This document shows positions 51,265 through 63,808 of a DNA stretch of 64,000 bases, piece by piece. The translations under genes were made by a program, and so were the position numbers. Position 1 is the stretch's first letter. Every line of letters begins with the position of its first letter. Under the pieces are notes generated by a model, which worked only from the letters and a program-made list of their open reading frames with translations, was not told where the DNA came from and ran no database searches. This stretch comes from VRUE01 sp963704545 (GTDB lineage Bacteria > Actinomycetota > Thermoleophilia > Solirubrobacterales > 70-9): positions 2,382,818 through 2,446,817 of the forward strand of contig OY969915.1 of NCBI GenBank assembly GCA_963704545.1, written 5' to 3'.

Positions 51265-52134
51265 TTACGAACCCTCCTCCTTTTCAGCGTCCTGCGACGC
51301 GTCGTCGCCCGCGGGTCCTGTCGACGCAGGGGACCCACCGCCCCCTGCGGTCGCTGAAGCGTCCTCGGGGGCGGTCCCCCCTGCGTCGCCACCCGCGGGA
51401 GGGGCGGGCTCCTCGGGACGCTCGTAGGCCTCAGGATTCTCCTCCTTGAGCTGTTCAAGGGCCGCTTGCTCAGCTTCGGCTCGTTGCCGGGCTTCCTCCT
51501 TGTGCTTCTCATCCTCGGCGGCGGCTTCTGCCTCGTCGCGGCTGCCGGGGCGACCCTCCTTGGCAAAGGGCATCCCCAGTCCGAGCAGCAGCTCGAAGGC
51601 CTCCTCGTCGGTCTGGGCCGAGGTCGTGATCGTGATGTCGAGACCGCGCACCTCGTCGATCGAGTCGTAGTCGATTTCGGGGAAGATCAGCTGCTCCTTG
51701 ACGCCCATCGAGTAGTTGCCGCGACCGTCGAAGGACCGCGGGTTGAGGCCGCGGAAGTCGCGGATGCGGGGCACGGCGATCGAGCAGAGCCGGTCGAGGA
51801 ACTCCCACATGCGGGCGCGGCGCAGGGTCACCGACATGCCGACCGGCATTCCCTCGCGCACCTTGAACGAGGCGATCGACTTGCGGGCGCGGCGCACGTT
51901 GGGCTGCTGGCCGGCGATCGTCGCCAGTTGCCCCTGCGCGGCTTCCAGCATCTTCGCGTTCTGCTTTGCCTCGCCGAGGCCCATGTTGAGCGTGATCTTC
52001 TCCAGGCGCGGGGCCTGCATCGGGGTCGAGTAGCCGAACCTGCCGGTCAGCGCCGGCAGGACATCCTGCTCGTAGCGCTCGCGCAGGCGCGGCGGCGGTG
52101 CTGCCTGGCTCTGGGGTGTCGCGGTCGCCTCCAT
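51265..52134 (-). CDS. rplE: 50S ribosomal protein L5 with repeat-derived C-terminal tail
   Basis: 289 residues against about 180 in normal L5. The core (YEQDVLPALTGRFGYSTPMQAPRLEKITLNMGLGEAKQN... TTSAQTDEEAFELLLGLGMPF) ends near residue 191. After it come a charged helix (DEAEAAAEDEKHKEEARQRAEAEQAALEQLKEE) and a Pro/Gly/Thr-rich tail; residues 246-276 are the translation of repeat B4. L5 binds 5S rRNA and contacts the P-site tRNA, so a long tail here could reach the central protuberance surface. Confidence 0.96.
   Translation of the reverse strand: MEATATPQSQAAPPPRLRERYEQDVLPALTGRFGYSTPMQAPRLEKITLNMGLGEAKQNAKMLEAAQGQLATIAGQQPNVRRARKSIASFKVREGMPVGMSVTLRRARMWEFLDRLCSIAVPRIRDFRGLNPRSFDGRGNYSMGVKEQLIFPEIDYDSIDEVRGLDITITTSAQTDEEAFELLLGLGMPFAKEGRPGSRDEAEAAAEDEKHKEEARQRAEAEQAALEQLKEENPEAYERPEEPAPPAGGDAGGTAPEDASATAGGGGSPASTGPAGDDASQDAEKEEGS
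51308..51399 (+). repeat. Hairpin repeat B4 (family B) inside rplE
   Basis: The element runs from CCCGCGGGTCCTGTCG to CACCCGCGGG, in opposite orientation to B3 relative to the coding strand. Its 90-bp core is again in frame and free of stop codons, although it is read on the other strand of the repeat. Confidence 0.9.
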
Positions 52135-52469
52135 CAGAACGACGCTCCACTGCGCTTGGCGAAGCGCTCGCGCTGGCCGCCTTTGTCGCGGCGCACGCCG
52201 ACGCGCGTCGGCTTGTTGTCTTTGGGGTCGAGCAACATCACGTTGGAGACGTGGATCGGCCCCTCCTTCTCGACGATGCCGCCGGCCTGAGGGTTTTTGA
52301 GGTCGGCCTGAGAGCGCGCGCGTTCGTGGCGCTTGACCATGTTGAGGTGCTCGACGTAGACGCGGTCCTTCTTCGGATCGGTGCGCACCACCCGGCCGGT
52401 CTTGCCCGCGTCCTTGCCGCCGATCACCATCACCTGATCGTCCTTGCGGATCCGCATCGACTTGGCCAT
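52134..52469 (-). CDS. rplX: 50S ribosomal protein L24
   Basis: 111 residues with a KOW motif: IRKDDQVMVIGGKDAGKTGRVVRTDPKKDRVYVEHLNMVKRHE, and later GGIVEKEGPIHVSNVMLLDPKDNKPTRVG. An early assembly protein of the large subunit. The rplE start overlaps its stop by one base. Confidence 0.96.
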   Translation of the reverse strand: MAKSMRIRKDDQVMVIGGKDAGKTGRVVRTDPKKDRVYVEHLNMVKRHERARSQADLKNPQAGGIVEKEGPIHVSNVMLLDPKDNKPTRVGVRRDKGGQRERFAKRSGASF

Positions 52470-52471
52470 CG

Positions 52472-52843
52472 CTAGAGCACCTCCGGCGCCAGCGAGATGA
52501 TTTTCATGAAGTTGCGATCGCGCAGCTCGCGGGCCACGGGGCCGAAGATGCGCGTCCCACGTGGGTTGTTGCTCGCGGGGTCGATCAGCACCGCGGCGTT
52601 TTCGTCGAAGGCGATGTAGGTCCCGTCGGGACGGCCGAGCTGCTTCTTCGTGCGCACGACCACCGCCTGCACGACCTCGCCCTTGCGAACGCCTCCCTGC
52701 GGGCTGGCCTGTTTGACCGTCGCCGTGATCACGTCACCGACGCCGGCGTAGCGACGGTGCGAACCGCCCTTGACGCGGATGCAGAGGATCTCGCGGGCAC
52801 CGGAGTTGTCGGCGACCTTCAGTCTCGACTCCTGCTGGATCAC
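52472..52843 (-). CDS. rplN: 50S ribosomal protein L14
   Basis: 123 residues from GTG 52843: MIQQESRLKVADNSGAREILCIRV, then KKGEVVQAVVVRTKK-like text and AVLIDPASNNPRGTRIFGPVARELRDRNFMKIISLAPEVL. The GTG overlaps the rpsQ stop (GTGA), so it is translated after S17. Confidence 0.96.
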   Translation of the reverse strand: MIQQESRLKVADNSGAREILCIRVKGGSHRRYAGVGDVITATVKQASPQGGVRKGEVVQAVVVRTKKQLGRPDGTYIAFDENAAVLIDPASNNPRGTRIFGPVARELRDRNFMKIISLAPEVL

Positions 52844-53547
52844 TTGGCACGCTCCAGGACCTCGACCAGGCGCCACCGCTTGGTCTTCGACAGCGGCCGG
52901 GTCTCGATGATGCGCACCGTGTCGCCCTCGCCCGCCTCGTTCTGCTCGTCATGAGCGTGCAGGGTGCGCGAGCGCCGCACCACCTTCTCGTAGGTCGGGT
53001 GCCGCCGCGCGATGTCGATCCGAACCGTGATCGACTTCTCGCCTTTGTTGGAAACGACGATCCCCTGCCGCGTCTTGGCCGCTACGGACTCTCGCTCGGC
53101 AACGGGAGTCCCCGTACCGGCAGTCTTCCCAGCTTTAGCCGCAGCCCGTTCCTTCCGCCGCGACTCAGCCTTCAGCTTGCGCCGCTGAGCACGCTCCGAA
53201 GCTCTCTCCTCCTCGGTGAGCGCCGGGCCAGCTTTGTGCGGTCTGCGAGAACGCTCCAGCCTGCGCCGTTCCTTCCAGGGAAGCTCATCCTCAGGGTTCG
53301 GCTCGGCAGGCTCCGCCTCAGCCGCAGCAGGCTTCTCCTGCTCAGCCTCCGGCTCATTGTCGGAGGAATCGGACGCATCGTCCTCCGCCCCAGCCTCAGC
53401 CGCGTCTTCCGCGGGTGGCGTGGGGGTGGACTCTTCGCCCGCAGCCTGCGAGGACGAGGAGTCCTCCCCCGCGACAGGACCCGCGGCCGACTCGGCCGCG
53501 TCCTGAGGCGTCTCCTCAACTGCGTCTTTTTTCTCTTCCTCAGTCAT
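52840..53547 (-). CDS. rpsQ: 30S ribosomal protein S17 with a 158-residue N-terminal extension
   Basis: 235 residues; the S17 core (RQGIVVSNKGEKSITVRIDIARRHPTYEKVVRRS... GDTVRIIETRPLSKTKRWRLVEVL) occupies only residues 160-235. The extension is acidic and Ser/Pro/Ala-rich for about 90 residues, then strongly basic (KERRRLERSRRPHK, QRRKLKAESRRKERAAAKAGK). Residues 21-46 come from repeat B5. S17 binds 16S rRNA h11/h7; the basic stretch might add rRNA contacts. ATG at 53547 overlaps the rpmC stop by one base. Confidence 0.95.
   Translation of the reverse strand: MTEEEKKDAVEETPQDAAESAAGPVAGEDSSSSQAAGEESTPTPPAEDAAEAGAEDDASDSSDNEPEAEQEKPAAAEAEPAEPNPEDELPWKERRRLERSRRPHKAGPALTEEERASERAQRRKLKAESRRKERAAAKAGKTAGTGTPVAERESVAAKTRQGIVVSNKGEKSITVRIDIARRHPTYEKVVRRSRTLHAHDEQNEAGEGDTVRIIETRPLSKTKRWRLVEVLERAK
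53409..53486 (-). repeat. Shortened hairpin repeat B5 (family B) inside rpsQ
   Basis: Only 78 bp: both ends match family B (CCGCGGGTGGCG and GCGACAGGACCCGCGG), while the centre has diverged or been replaced (GAGGACGAGGAGTCCTC). Still a multiple of three and free of stop codons. Confidence 0.8.
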
Positions 53548-53759
53548 TACCGTTTCAACTCTCTCTCCACGTCTATCCCCCGCTCCCGCGCCACCGTCAG
53601 CAACCTGGCTATGTCGCGCCTGGCCTGACCGACCCGCGCGGTGTTCTCCAGCTCACCGGTCGCCCGCCGGAAGCGCAGGTTGAAGGCCTCCTGCTTGGCA
53701 TCGAGCAGCTTCGCGATCAGCTCATCGTCTTTGAGGTCGTGCGCCTCGGCTCCCTTCAC
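53547..53759 (-). CDS. rpmC: 50S ribosomal protein L29
   Basis: 70 residues from GTG 53759: KGAEAHDLKDDELIAKLLDAKQEAFNLRFRRATGELENTARVGQARRDIARLLTVARER, the two-helix hairpin of L29 near the exit tunnel. The GTG overlaps the rplP stop by four bases (53756), consistent with coupling. Confidence 0.95.
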   Translation of the reverse strand: MKGAEAHDLKDDELIAKLLDAKQEAFNLRFRRATGELENTARVGQARRDIARLLTVARERGIDVERELKR

Positions 53760-54178
53760 TGCCCCTCGGCCCCCTCGCGCATGACGAACTTGGTCCTGAC
53801 CGGGAGCTTGTGCCCGGCGAGACGGAGCGCCTCGCGGGCGAGATCCTCCGGCACACCGGCCAGCTCGAACATCACCTTGCCCGGCTTGATGACCGCAACC
53901 CAGCCCTCGGGATTGCCCTTGCCCGAGCCCATCCTGGTCTCGGCGGGCTTCTTCGTGTAGGGCTTGTCGGGGAAGACGTTGATCCAGACCTTGCCGCCAC
54001 GTTTGATCTTGCGGGTCATCGCCACGCGGGCGGCCTCGATCTGGCGGTTGGTGATCCAGCCGCGGTCGAGCGACTTCAGCCCGTACTCGCCGAAGGCGAC
54101 CGTGCTGCCGCCCTTGGTGTTGCCGCGCATCCGCCCGCGCATCTGTTTGCGGTGCTTGACCCGCTTCGGCATCAGCAT
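53756..54178 (-). CDS. rplP: 50S ribosomal protein L16
   Basis: 140 residues from ATG 54178 (MLMPKRVKHRKQMRGRMRG); an in-frame ATG six bases later is possible. GGKVWINVFPDKPYTKKPAETRMGSGKGNPEGWVAVIKPGKVMFEL is the L16 signature. It binds near the A-site region of 23S rRNA. The start overlaps the rpsC stop (TGATG). Confidence 0.97.
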   Translation of the reverse strand: MLMPKRVKHRKQMRGRMRGNTKGGSTVAFGEYGLKSLDRGWITNRQIEAARVAMTRKIKRGGKVWINVFPDKPYTKKPAETRMGSGKGNPEGWVAVIKPGKVMFELAGVPEDLAREALRLAGHKLPVRTKFVMREGAEGQ

Positions 54179-54963
54179 CAGCGACCGCCTCCCCCACGCT
54201 GCCCGCCGCGACCGCGATCGCCGCCCTGTCCACCGCGGCCGCGATCGCCGCCGCCCGGGCCGCGATCGCCGCCTCGGCCGCCGCGCTGGCCGCCCGGCTG
54301 CGAGTCGCCCTCGTCGGTGAGCTGGTCGGAGCGGAAGCCCTCGGGCATGACCTCGCCCTTGTTGATCCAGCACTTGACGCCGATCCGGCCGGTCGTCGTG
54401 CGCGCCTCGAAGAAGCCGTAGTCGATGTTGGCCCGCAGGGTGTGCAGCGGGACGCGGCCGTCGGAGTAGCCCTCGGTCCGGGCCATCTCGGCACCGCCGA
54501 GGCGGCCGGAGACCTGGACCTTGACCCCCTTCGCCCCGGAGCGCATCGCCGAGGTGAGGGCGCGTTTCATCGCGCGGCGGAAGGCGACGCGGTTCTGAAG
54601 CTGCTCGGCGATCGACTGCGCCACCAGTTTGGCGTCGAGCTCCGGCCGCTTCACCTCGCGGATGTTCACCTTCACCGGTTTTCCGGTCAGCTTGTGCAGC
54701 TCTTTGCGCAGCGCGTCGACTTCGCTCCCGGACTTGCCGATCACGATGCCGGGGCGGGCGGTGTGGATGTCCACCGCGATCTCGCCGTGGCGCTCGATCG
54801 TGATGTTGGAGAGACCGGCGTGGGCCAACTTGCCCTCGATGTGATCGCGAATCTGCAGATCCTCATTGAGGATGTCGGCGAAGTCTTTCTCGTCGAACCA
54901 GTTCGACTTCCAGTCCTGGATGTAGCCGACGCGGAACCCGCCGGGATGGATCTTCTGTCCCAT
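54178..54963 (-). CDS. rpsC: 30S ribosomal protein S3 with an RGG-rich tail
   Basis: 261 residues. KH domain with GKSGSEVDALRKELHKLTGKPVKVNIREVKRPELDAKLVAQSIAEQL and the C-terminal S3 domain (MKRALTSAMRSGAKGVKVQVSGRLGGAEMARTEGYSDGRVPLHTLRANIDYGF). The last 40 residues are Gly/Arg/Asp repeats (GGDRGPGGGDRGRGGQGG), an RGG-type RNA-binding tail that is longer than in model S3 proteins. Confidence 0.97.
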   Translation of the reverse strand: MGQKIHPGGFRVGYIQDWKSNWFDEKDFADILNEDLQIRDHIEGKLAHAGLSNITIERHGEIAVDIHTARPGIVIGKSGSEVDALRKELHKLTGKPVKVNIREVKRPELDAKLVAQSIAEQLQNRVAFRRAMKRALTSAMRSGAKGVKVQVSGRLGGAEMARTEGYSDGRVPLHTLRANIDYGFFEARTTTGRIGVKCWINKGEVMPEGFRSDQLTDEGDSQPGGQRGGRGGDRGPGGGDRGRGGQGGDRGRGGQRGGGGR

Positions 54964-55325
54964 CAGTCTTCGTCCTCGGGGCTCAGGGCCACGGCGATGT
55001 GGCTGGTTCGCTTGTTGATCCGGGTGGCGCGGCCCTGTGCACGCGGGCGGAAGCGGCGCAGGGTCGGGCCTTCATCGACGGTGATCTCCGTGATCCGCAT
55101 CTCGTCGGCGACCAGGTCGTGGTTGTTCTCGGCGTTTGCCGCGGCCGAATCGATCAGCTTGCGGATGTCCTGTGCCGCGCCCCGCGGCGAGAACTCCAGC
55201 AGGGCCCGGGCCTGCTCGATGTGCAGGCCGCGCACCTGGTCGGCGATCAGCCGCGCCTTGCGCGGCGCCACCCGCACGTAACGGGAACTGGCTCGGACGA
55301 CTACCGGTGCGGCCACGCTATTCAC
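54963..55325 (-). CDS. rplV: 50S ribosomal protein L22
   Basis: 120 residues: VRASSRYVRVAPRKARLIADQVRGLHIEQARALLEFSPRGAAQDIRKLIDSAAANAENNH and FRPRAQGRATRINKRTSHIAVALS, the conserved tail hairpin that lines the exit tunnel. GTG 55325 overlaps the rpsS end by eight bases. Confidence 0.97.
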   Translation of the reverse strand: MNSVAAPVVVRASSRYVRVAPRKARLIADQVRGLHIEQARALLEFSPRGAAQDIRKLIDSAAANAENNHDLVADEMRITEITVDEGPTLRRFRPRAQGRATRINKRTSHIAVALSPEDED

Positions 55326-55589
55326 CCTTGCCCGTTCCGGAGTGCGAGCGGAAGGTCCGCGTCGGGGCGAACTCGCCGAGCTTGTGACCGACCATCGACT
55401 CGGAGATGAACACCGGCACGTGCTTGCGGCCGTCGTGCACGGCGATCGTGTGGCCGACCATGTCGGGGAAGATCGTCGAGCTGCGCGACCACGTCTTCAG
55501 CATCTGCTTGGTGCCGGACTCGTTCATCGCGGCGACGCGCTTCATCAGCGCCTCTTCCACCCACGGGCCCTTTTTGGTCGAGCGTCCCA

Positions 55590-55590
<1 letters not shown>
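55318..55590 (-). CDS. rpsS: 30S ribosomal protein S19
   Basis: 90 residues from ATG 55590: MGRSTKKGPWVEEALMKRV, then SRSSTIFPDMVGHTIAVHDGRKHVPVFISESMVGHKLGEFAPTRTFRSH. It shares one base with the rplB stop. Confidence 0.97.
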
Positions 55591-56435
<845 letters not shown>

Positions 56436-56445
56436 CCCTATTTCC

Positions 56446-56739
56446 CTAGGCAGTCTCTGCGCCCTCGAACAGCTCGATCCGCTCGCCGGGAGCGAGCTGG
56501 ACGACGGCCTTCTTCCAGCCCCGCGTCTTGCCCTGGTGCAGGCCGCGGCGCTTGGGCTTCGGCCTGACCTTGGCGGTCCGCACGGCGGCGACCTTGACGT
56601 CGAAGATCTCCTCGACCGCGTGGGCGATCTGGGTCTTGTGGGCGCGGTCGTCGACCCTGAACGTGTACTTGCCCTCTCCGATCAGCGCGTAGCTCTTCTC
56701 GGACACGACCGGGCGGACGATAACTGTGCGGGCGTCCAT
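56446..56739 (-). CDS. rplW: 50S ribosomal protein L23
   Basis: 97 residues from ATG 56739: ARTVIVRPVVSEKSYALIGEGKYTFRVDDRAHKTQIAHAVEEIFDVKVAAVRTAKVRPKPKR. Exit-tunnel docking site for trigger factor and SRP. The start overlaps the rplD stop (TGATG). Confidence 0.96.
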   Translation of the reverse strand: MDARTVIVRPVVSEKSYALIGEGKYTFRVDDRAHKTQIAHAVEEIFDVKVAAVRTAKVRPKPKRRGLHQGKTRGWKKAVVQLAPGERIELFEGAETA

Positions 56740-57350
56740 CAGCCGAGCCTCTCCTGCAGCTTGGCCATGGCCCCTTCGGAGACGACCAGCGAAGCGGCCC
56801 CGATCACGTCGGCGACGCCGACGGCGCTGACCTCGGCGACCTGGACCCGGGCGATGTTGCGAAAGCTCTTCGCCGCACCACCCTCCTCCGAGGCGAGCAC
56901 GACGAGCGTCGAGCGCTTCGCGCCCCACTTGTCGAGCGCCTCGGCGGCGGTCCTGGTCGAGGGAGTCTCGAAGGTCTTGGCGTCGAGCAGGGCCACGCTG
57001 TCGCGCTCGGCGTGGGTCGAGAGCGCCGAGCGCAGCGCCTTGCGGCGGGCCTTGCGGTTGACCTTGACCGTGTAGTGACGCGGCTTGGGGCCGAAGGCGA
57101 CGCCGCCGCCGAAGCGGGTGGGGGAGCTGAGCGCGCCGACGCGGGCGCGGCCGGTGCCCTTCTGGCGCCAGGCCTTGGCACCGGTCATCGCTACCTCCGC
57201 CCGGGTAAGCGTCGAGGCGGTGCCGCGACGACGGGCGGCGAGGTCGGCGCGGGCCGCCTCGTCGACCAGCGAGTGATGGAACGGCTCGCCGAACAGCTCT
57301 TTCGGCAGGTCCGCCTTGGTCGTCTTGCCGAGCACGGGGGCTTTAGCCAT
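56739..57350 (-). CDS. rplD: 50S ribosomal protein L4
   Basis: 203 residues. WRQKGTGRARVGALSSPTRFGGGVAFGPKPRHYTVKVNRKARRKALRSALS is the tunnel loop signature. In E. coli L4 represses the S10 operon; no leader like that of E. coli is recognised here. It overlaps rplC by eight bases. Confidence 0.97.
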   Translation of the reverse strand: MAKAPVLGKTTKADLPKELFGEPFHHSLVDEAARADLAARRRGTASTLTRAEVAMTGAKAWRQKGTGRARVGALSSPTRFGGGVAFGPKPRHYTVKVNRKARRKALRSALSTHAERDSVALLDAKTFETPSTRTAAEALDKWGAKRSTLVVLASEEGGAAKSFRNIARVQVAEVSAVGVADVIGAASLVVSEGAMAKLQERLG

Positions 57351-57972
57351 CGGTGCGAACCTCCACGACAGCGTTGCGCGAGCCGGGCACGGAGCCCTTG
57401 ATCAGCAGCAGGTTGCGCTCGGCGTCGACGTCGGCGACCTCGAGGCCCTTCTGGGTGACGCGCTTGTTCCCCATCTGGCCCGGCATCTTCATCCCCTTGA
57501 AGACGCGGGCGGGAAAGGTGCTGGCGCCGATCGAGCCGGGGGCGCGCACGTTGTGCGAGCCGTGGCTGACCGGTCCGCGACTGAAGTTGTGGCGCTTGAT
57601 CCCGCCCTGGAAGCCCTTGCCGATCGAGGTGCCGGAAACCTTCACCTTCTGGCCGGCCTCAAAGGCGGCGACGGTCACGTCGTCGCCGATCCTGGGACCC
57701 TCCTCGGCGCCGAGGTCCTCGTCGCGGAACTCGACCAGGTGGCGCATCGGGGCGGCCCCGGCCTTCTTCAGGTGGCCTTCCTCGCCCTTGCTCAGCTTGC
57801 CCTGCTTCACCTCGCCGAAAGCGAGCTGGACGGCCGCATAGCCGTCGCGATCGACCTCGCGCACCGCGGTCACCTTGCAGGGGCCGGCTTCGATCACGGT
57901 CACCGGCGTGACCGTGCCGTCCTCGCCGAAGACCTGCGTCATGCCGAGCTTCTTGCCGAGGATCGCAGCCAT
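57343..57972 (-). CDS. rplC: 50S ribosomal protein L3
   Basis: 209 residues: AILGKKLGMTQVFGEDGTVTPVTVIEAGPCKVTAVR at the start and GFQGGIKRHNFSRGPVSHGSHNVRAPGSIGASTFPARVFKGMKMPGQMGNKRVT, which reaches toward the peptidyl transferase centre. It follows rpsJ by two bases. Confidence 0.97.
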   Translation of the reverse strand: MAAILGKKLGMTQVFGEDGTVTPVTVIEAGPCKVTAVREVDRDGYAAVQLAFGEVKQGKLSKGEEGHLKKAGAAPMRHLVEFRDEDLGAEEGPRIGDDVTVAAFEAGQKVKVSGTSIGKGFQGGIKRHNFSRGPVSHGSHNVRAPGSIGASTFPARVFKGMKMPGQMGNKRVTQKGLEVADVDAERNLLLIKGSVPGSRNAVVEVRTDG

Positions 57973-57974
57973 GG

Positions 57975-58295
57975 CTACAACCGGATCTCGATGTCGACGC
58001 CGGCCGGGAGCGAGTCCAGGCGCTGCAGCGAGTCGACCGTTTTCGGCGATGGCTGAAGGATGTCGATCAGGCGCTTGTGCGTGCGCATCTCGAAGTGCTC
58101 GCGCGAGTCCTTGTCCTTGAACGGCGAGCGGATCACGCAGTAGACGTTTTTCTCCGTGGGCAGGGGCACCGGGCCCGAGACGCTGGCGCCGGTGCGCTCC
58201 GCGGTTTCGACGATCTCGCGGGCAGCCCGGTCTATGGCGTCATGGTCGTACGCCTTGAGCCGGATCCGAATTTTCTGTGCTGCTATCGCTGCCAC
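57975..58295 (-). CDS. rpsJ: 30S ribosomal protein S10
   Basis: 106 residues from GTG 58295. IRIRLKAYDHDAIDRAAREIVETAERTGASVSGPVPLPTEKNVYCVIRSPFKDKDSREHFEMRTHKRLIDI is the full S10 signature; the protein also serves in NusB antitermination. It is the first gene of the S10 operon, 156 bases after tuf, with a stem-rich leader. Confidence 0.97.
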   Translation of the reverse strand: MAAIAAQKIRIRLKAYDHDAIDRAAREIVETAERTGASVSGPVPLPTEKNVYCVIRSPFKDKDSREHFEMRTHKRLIDILQPSPKTVDSLQRLDSLPAGVDIEIRL

Positions 58296-58418
58296 GGTCT
58301 GAACTTGTTCTCTTGTCTTTCCCGCGCGGTCTTTACCGCGCCGAAAGGGCGCCGCCCCTTGGTGGTGGGGCGCCGCCCCTGGTCGTATGTCTTTTCAGTT
58401 TTTCGCCGCGAGAGCGGC

Positions 58419-58440
58419 AGGGCGGGCGAATGCCCGCCCT
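58419..58440 (-). terminator. Hairpin 3' of tuf
   Basis: AGGGCGGGC-GAAT-GCCCGCCCT, nine-base arms, 11 bases after the tuf stop on the minus strand. No U-tract follows, so it may be a pausing or processing hairpin rather than a strong terminator. A second stem (GCCGC-GAGA-GCGGC, 58404-58417) and a duplicated GGGCGCCGCCCC block (58349-58374) follow in the rpsJ leader. Confidence 0.55.
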
Positions 58441-58451
58441 TGATGCTGGCG

Positions 58452-59636
<1,185 letters not shown>

Positions 59637-59780
59637 CTCTCTCCGTTCTACCTTTCGAAAGTCGGGTTCTGTCTGGTTTGGCTGATTAAGTCTGTGGAGC
59701 GTTGGTGGGCAGCTCGCAACGAACTGCCTGCGGGCGAACCTGGGAAATATAGCTAGAACAACGGTGCGGCCGAGTCACGT
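59637..59780 (-). promoter_or_regulatory. fusA-tuf spacer, likely tuf promoter and leader
   Basis: 144 bp between fusA stop and tuf start. On the minus strand it contains an A/T-rich TAGCTATATTTCCC (about 59745-59758), a plausible -10 region, and a stem GGCAGTTCG-TTG-CGAGCTGCC at 59709-59729 in the leader. A separate promoter for tuf is therefore likely. Confidence 0.45.
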
Positions 59781-61892
<2,112 letters not shown>

Positions 61893-62758
61893 GGTTCCTA
61901 AGGTAAGGGTTTGGTCGTGAAACGGGGACGGGACAAACGCAACCGATCTGGCAAGAGCCGGGATCGGCGCATGAAAAAGGCCCTCACGGGCCCGGCGAAG
62001 CGGACTGCGAAAAAACTGCCTGAGCGACGCGCGATGATAGCAGCGGCGCGGCGACGCATCGACCGGGCGCTGGTGACGGCCGCGAAGGGCACACGGCGGG
62101 TCGACCGCTGGGCGGCGCGGCGGATCGAGGTGGTGCGTCCAGCGGCGATCCGCCGGCTGCGCCAGCTGCACGCGGTCGCCGCCCGGCTCGCGAAGACCGC
62201 CGAGAAGCGGGCGCGGCCGGCGGCCGTCCTCCTCCTGCGCGCCTTCTCCCGCGGCGAACGGGTGCTACGCCGAGTCGTCGCGGCATCGATCCGGGGGGCA
62301 ACCCGGGCCAGCGCCGCGGTCACACCGCGGCGGGCGATCGCCGGCGTCATCCTCGCTTCGGCGGTCTGCCTGATCGTTTCCCAGTTCGTCTCCTACCGCA
62401 GCGTCGAGATCGGCCAGTCCGCCTACGCCGGCCTGCCGGCCGCCTCTCCGCCGACCGAGGACGCGAGGGTCGCCGGCGAGGCCCATACCTACGTGCTGAT
62501 CCCGATCGCGCTGTTCGCCGCCGTCGCCGGAGTGCTGGCATTGCGACCGGGGCGGCGCGGCATGGGCCGGGTCGTGATCGGACTCGGCCTGCTCAGCATC
62601 GCCGTGATTGCGCTCGTCGACCTGCCCGCCGGCCTCGACGAGGGTGCCCAGGCTTCCCGCTTCTCAGGCGCCACGGCGGTGCTCGAGGACGGCTTCTACG
62701 CCCAGCTCGCGGCAGCGGCGGGGCTGGTCTTGGGCGGACTGCTCTACTATGCGCGGCC

Positions 62759-63154
<396 letters not shown>

Positions 63155-63166
63155 GGAGATGTCCTA

Positions 63167-63637
63167 GTGCCCCGCCGCTCCGCAGCACAGATCCGCCCGG
63201 TCGAACCCGACGCGCGCTTCCGCAACCGGCTGGTTCAGCAGCTGGTCAACAAGGTCATGCGCGACGGCAAGAAGCAGGTCGCCGAGCGGATCGTCTACGA
63301 CGCCCTCGCGATCGTCGGCGAGCGCTCGGGCGAGGACCCGATCGAGACGCTCGAGGCGGCTATCAAGCAGCTGACCCCGGTGCTCGAGGTGCGGTCCCGC
63401 CGCGTCGGCGGCGCCACCTACCAGGTGCCGGTCGAGGTTCCTGCCCGCCGCGCCCGCACCCTGGCGATCCGGTGGCTGGTCGACTTCGCCCGCAACCGCC
63501 GCGAGTACTCGATGGCGGAGCGCCTGGCCAGCGAGATCCTCGACGCGACCCAGCAGCAGGGCAGTGCCTGGAAGCGGAAGGACGACATCTACCGCATGGC
63601 CCAGGCGAACAAGGCTTTTGCCCACTACAGGTGGTAG
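63167..63637 (+). CDS. rpsG: 30S ribosomal protein S7
   Basis: 156 residues from GTG 63167: PRRSAAQIRPVEPDARFRNRLVQQLVNKVMRDGKKQVAERIVYDAL, then RRVGGATYQVPVEVPARRARTLAIRWLVDFARNR. It organises the 3' domain of 16S rRNA. fusA does not follow it, contrary to the usual str operon; repeat D4 does. Confidence 0.97.
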   Translation: MPRRSAAQIRPVEPDARFRNRLVQQLVNKVMRDGKKQVAERIVYDALAIVGERSGEDPIETLEAAIKQLTPVLEVRSRRVGGATYQVPVEVPARRARTLAIRWLVDFARNRREYSMAERLASEILDATQQQGSAWKRKDDIYRMAQANKAFAHYRW

Positions 63638-63639
63638 GG

Positions 63640-63728
63640 GCACGCGGGATGCCTCCCGCCCTGACAAATCGCGCCCTAATTAGGGCGCGATTTTGAGTAT
63701 CCGCCAGTTCGGGAGGCATCCCACGTGC
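63640..63728 (-). repeat. Hairpin repeat D4 (family D, inverted)
   Basis: 19-nt outer arms (63640-63658 and 63710-63728, one mismatch) and the core CGCGATTTTGAGTATCCGCC with a CTAATTAG centre, the reverse of D1-D3. It starts three bases after the rpsG stop and may end that transcript. Confidence 0.88.
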
Positions 63729-63808
63729 TTCTCCCAGCCGTAAAGCCACCACGCCGAGCTGAGAAGTGCCGTGCGGCGGATGTAGATTGAGGAAGCTTGT
63801 CGGGAAGC

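Noticed and set aside
53760..54494. Long frame upstream of L29
   Set aside because: Antisense-like low-complexity reading through rplP and rpsC in another frame; L29 starts at GTG 53759.
58341..58380. Riboswitch or L4-type leader before rpsJ
   Set aside because: Only duplicated GGGCGCCGCCCC blocks are visible; no known leader structure is matched.
61893..62171. N-terminal extension of EF-G
   Set aside because: No similarity to EF-G; the canonical start MARTFPLEK has a ribosome-binding site at the right distance.
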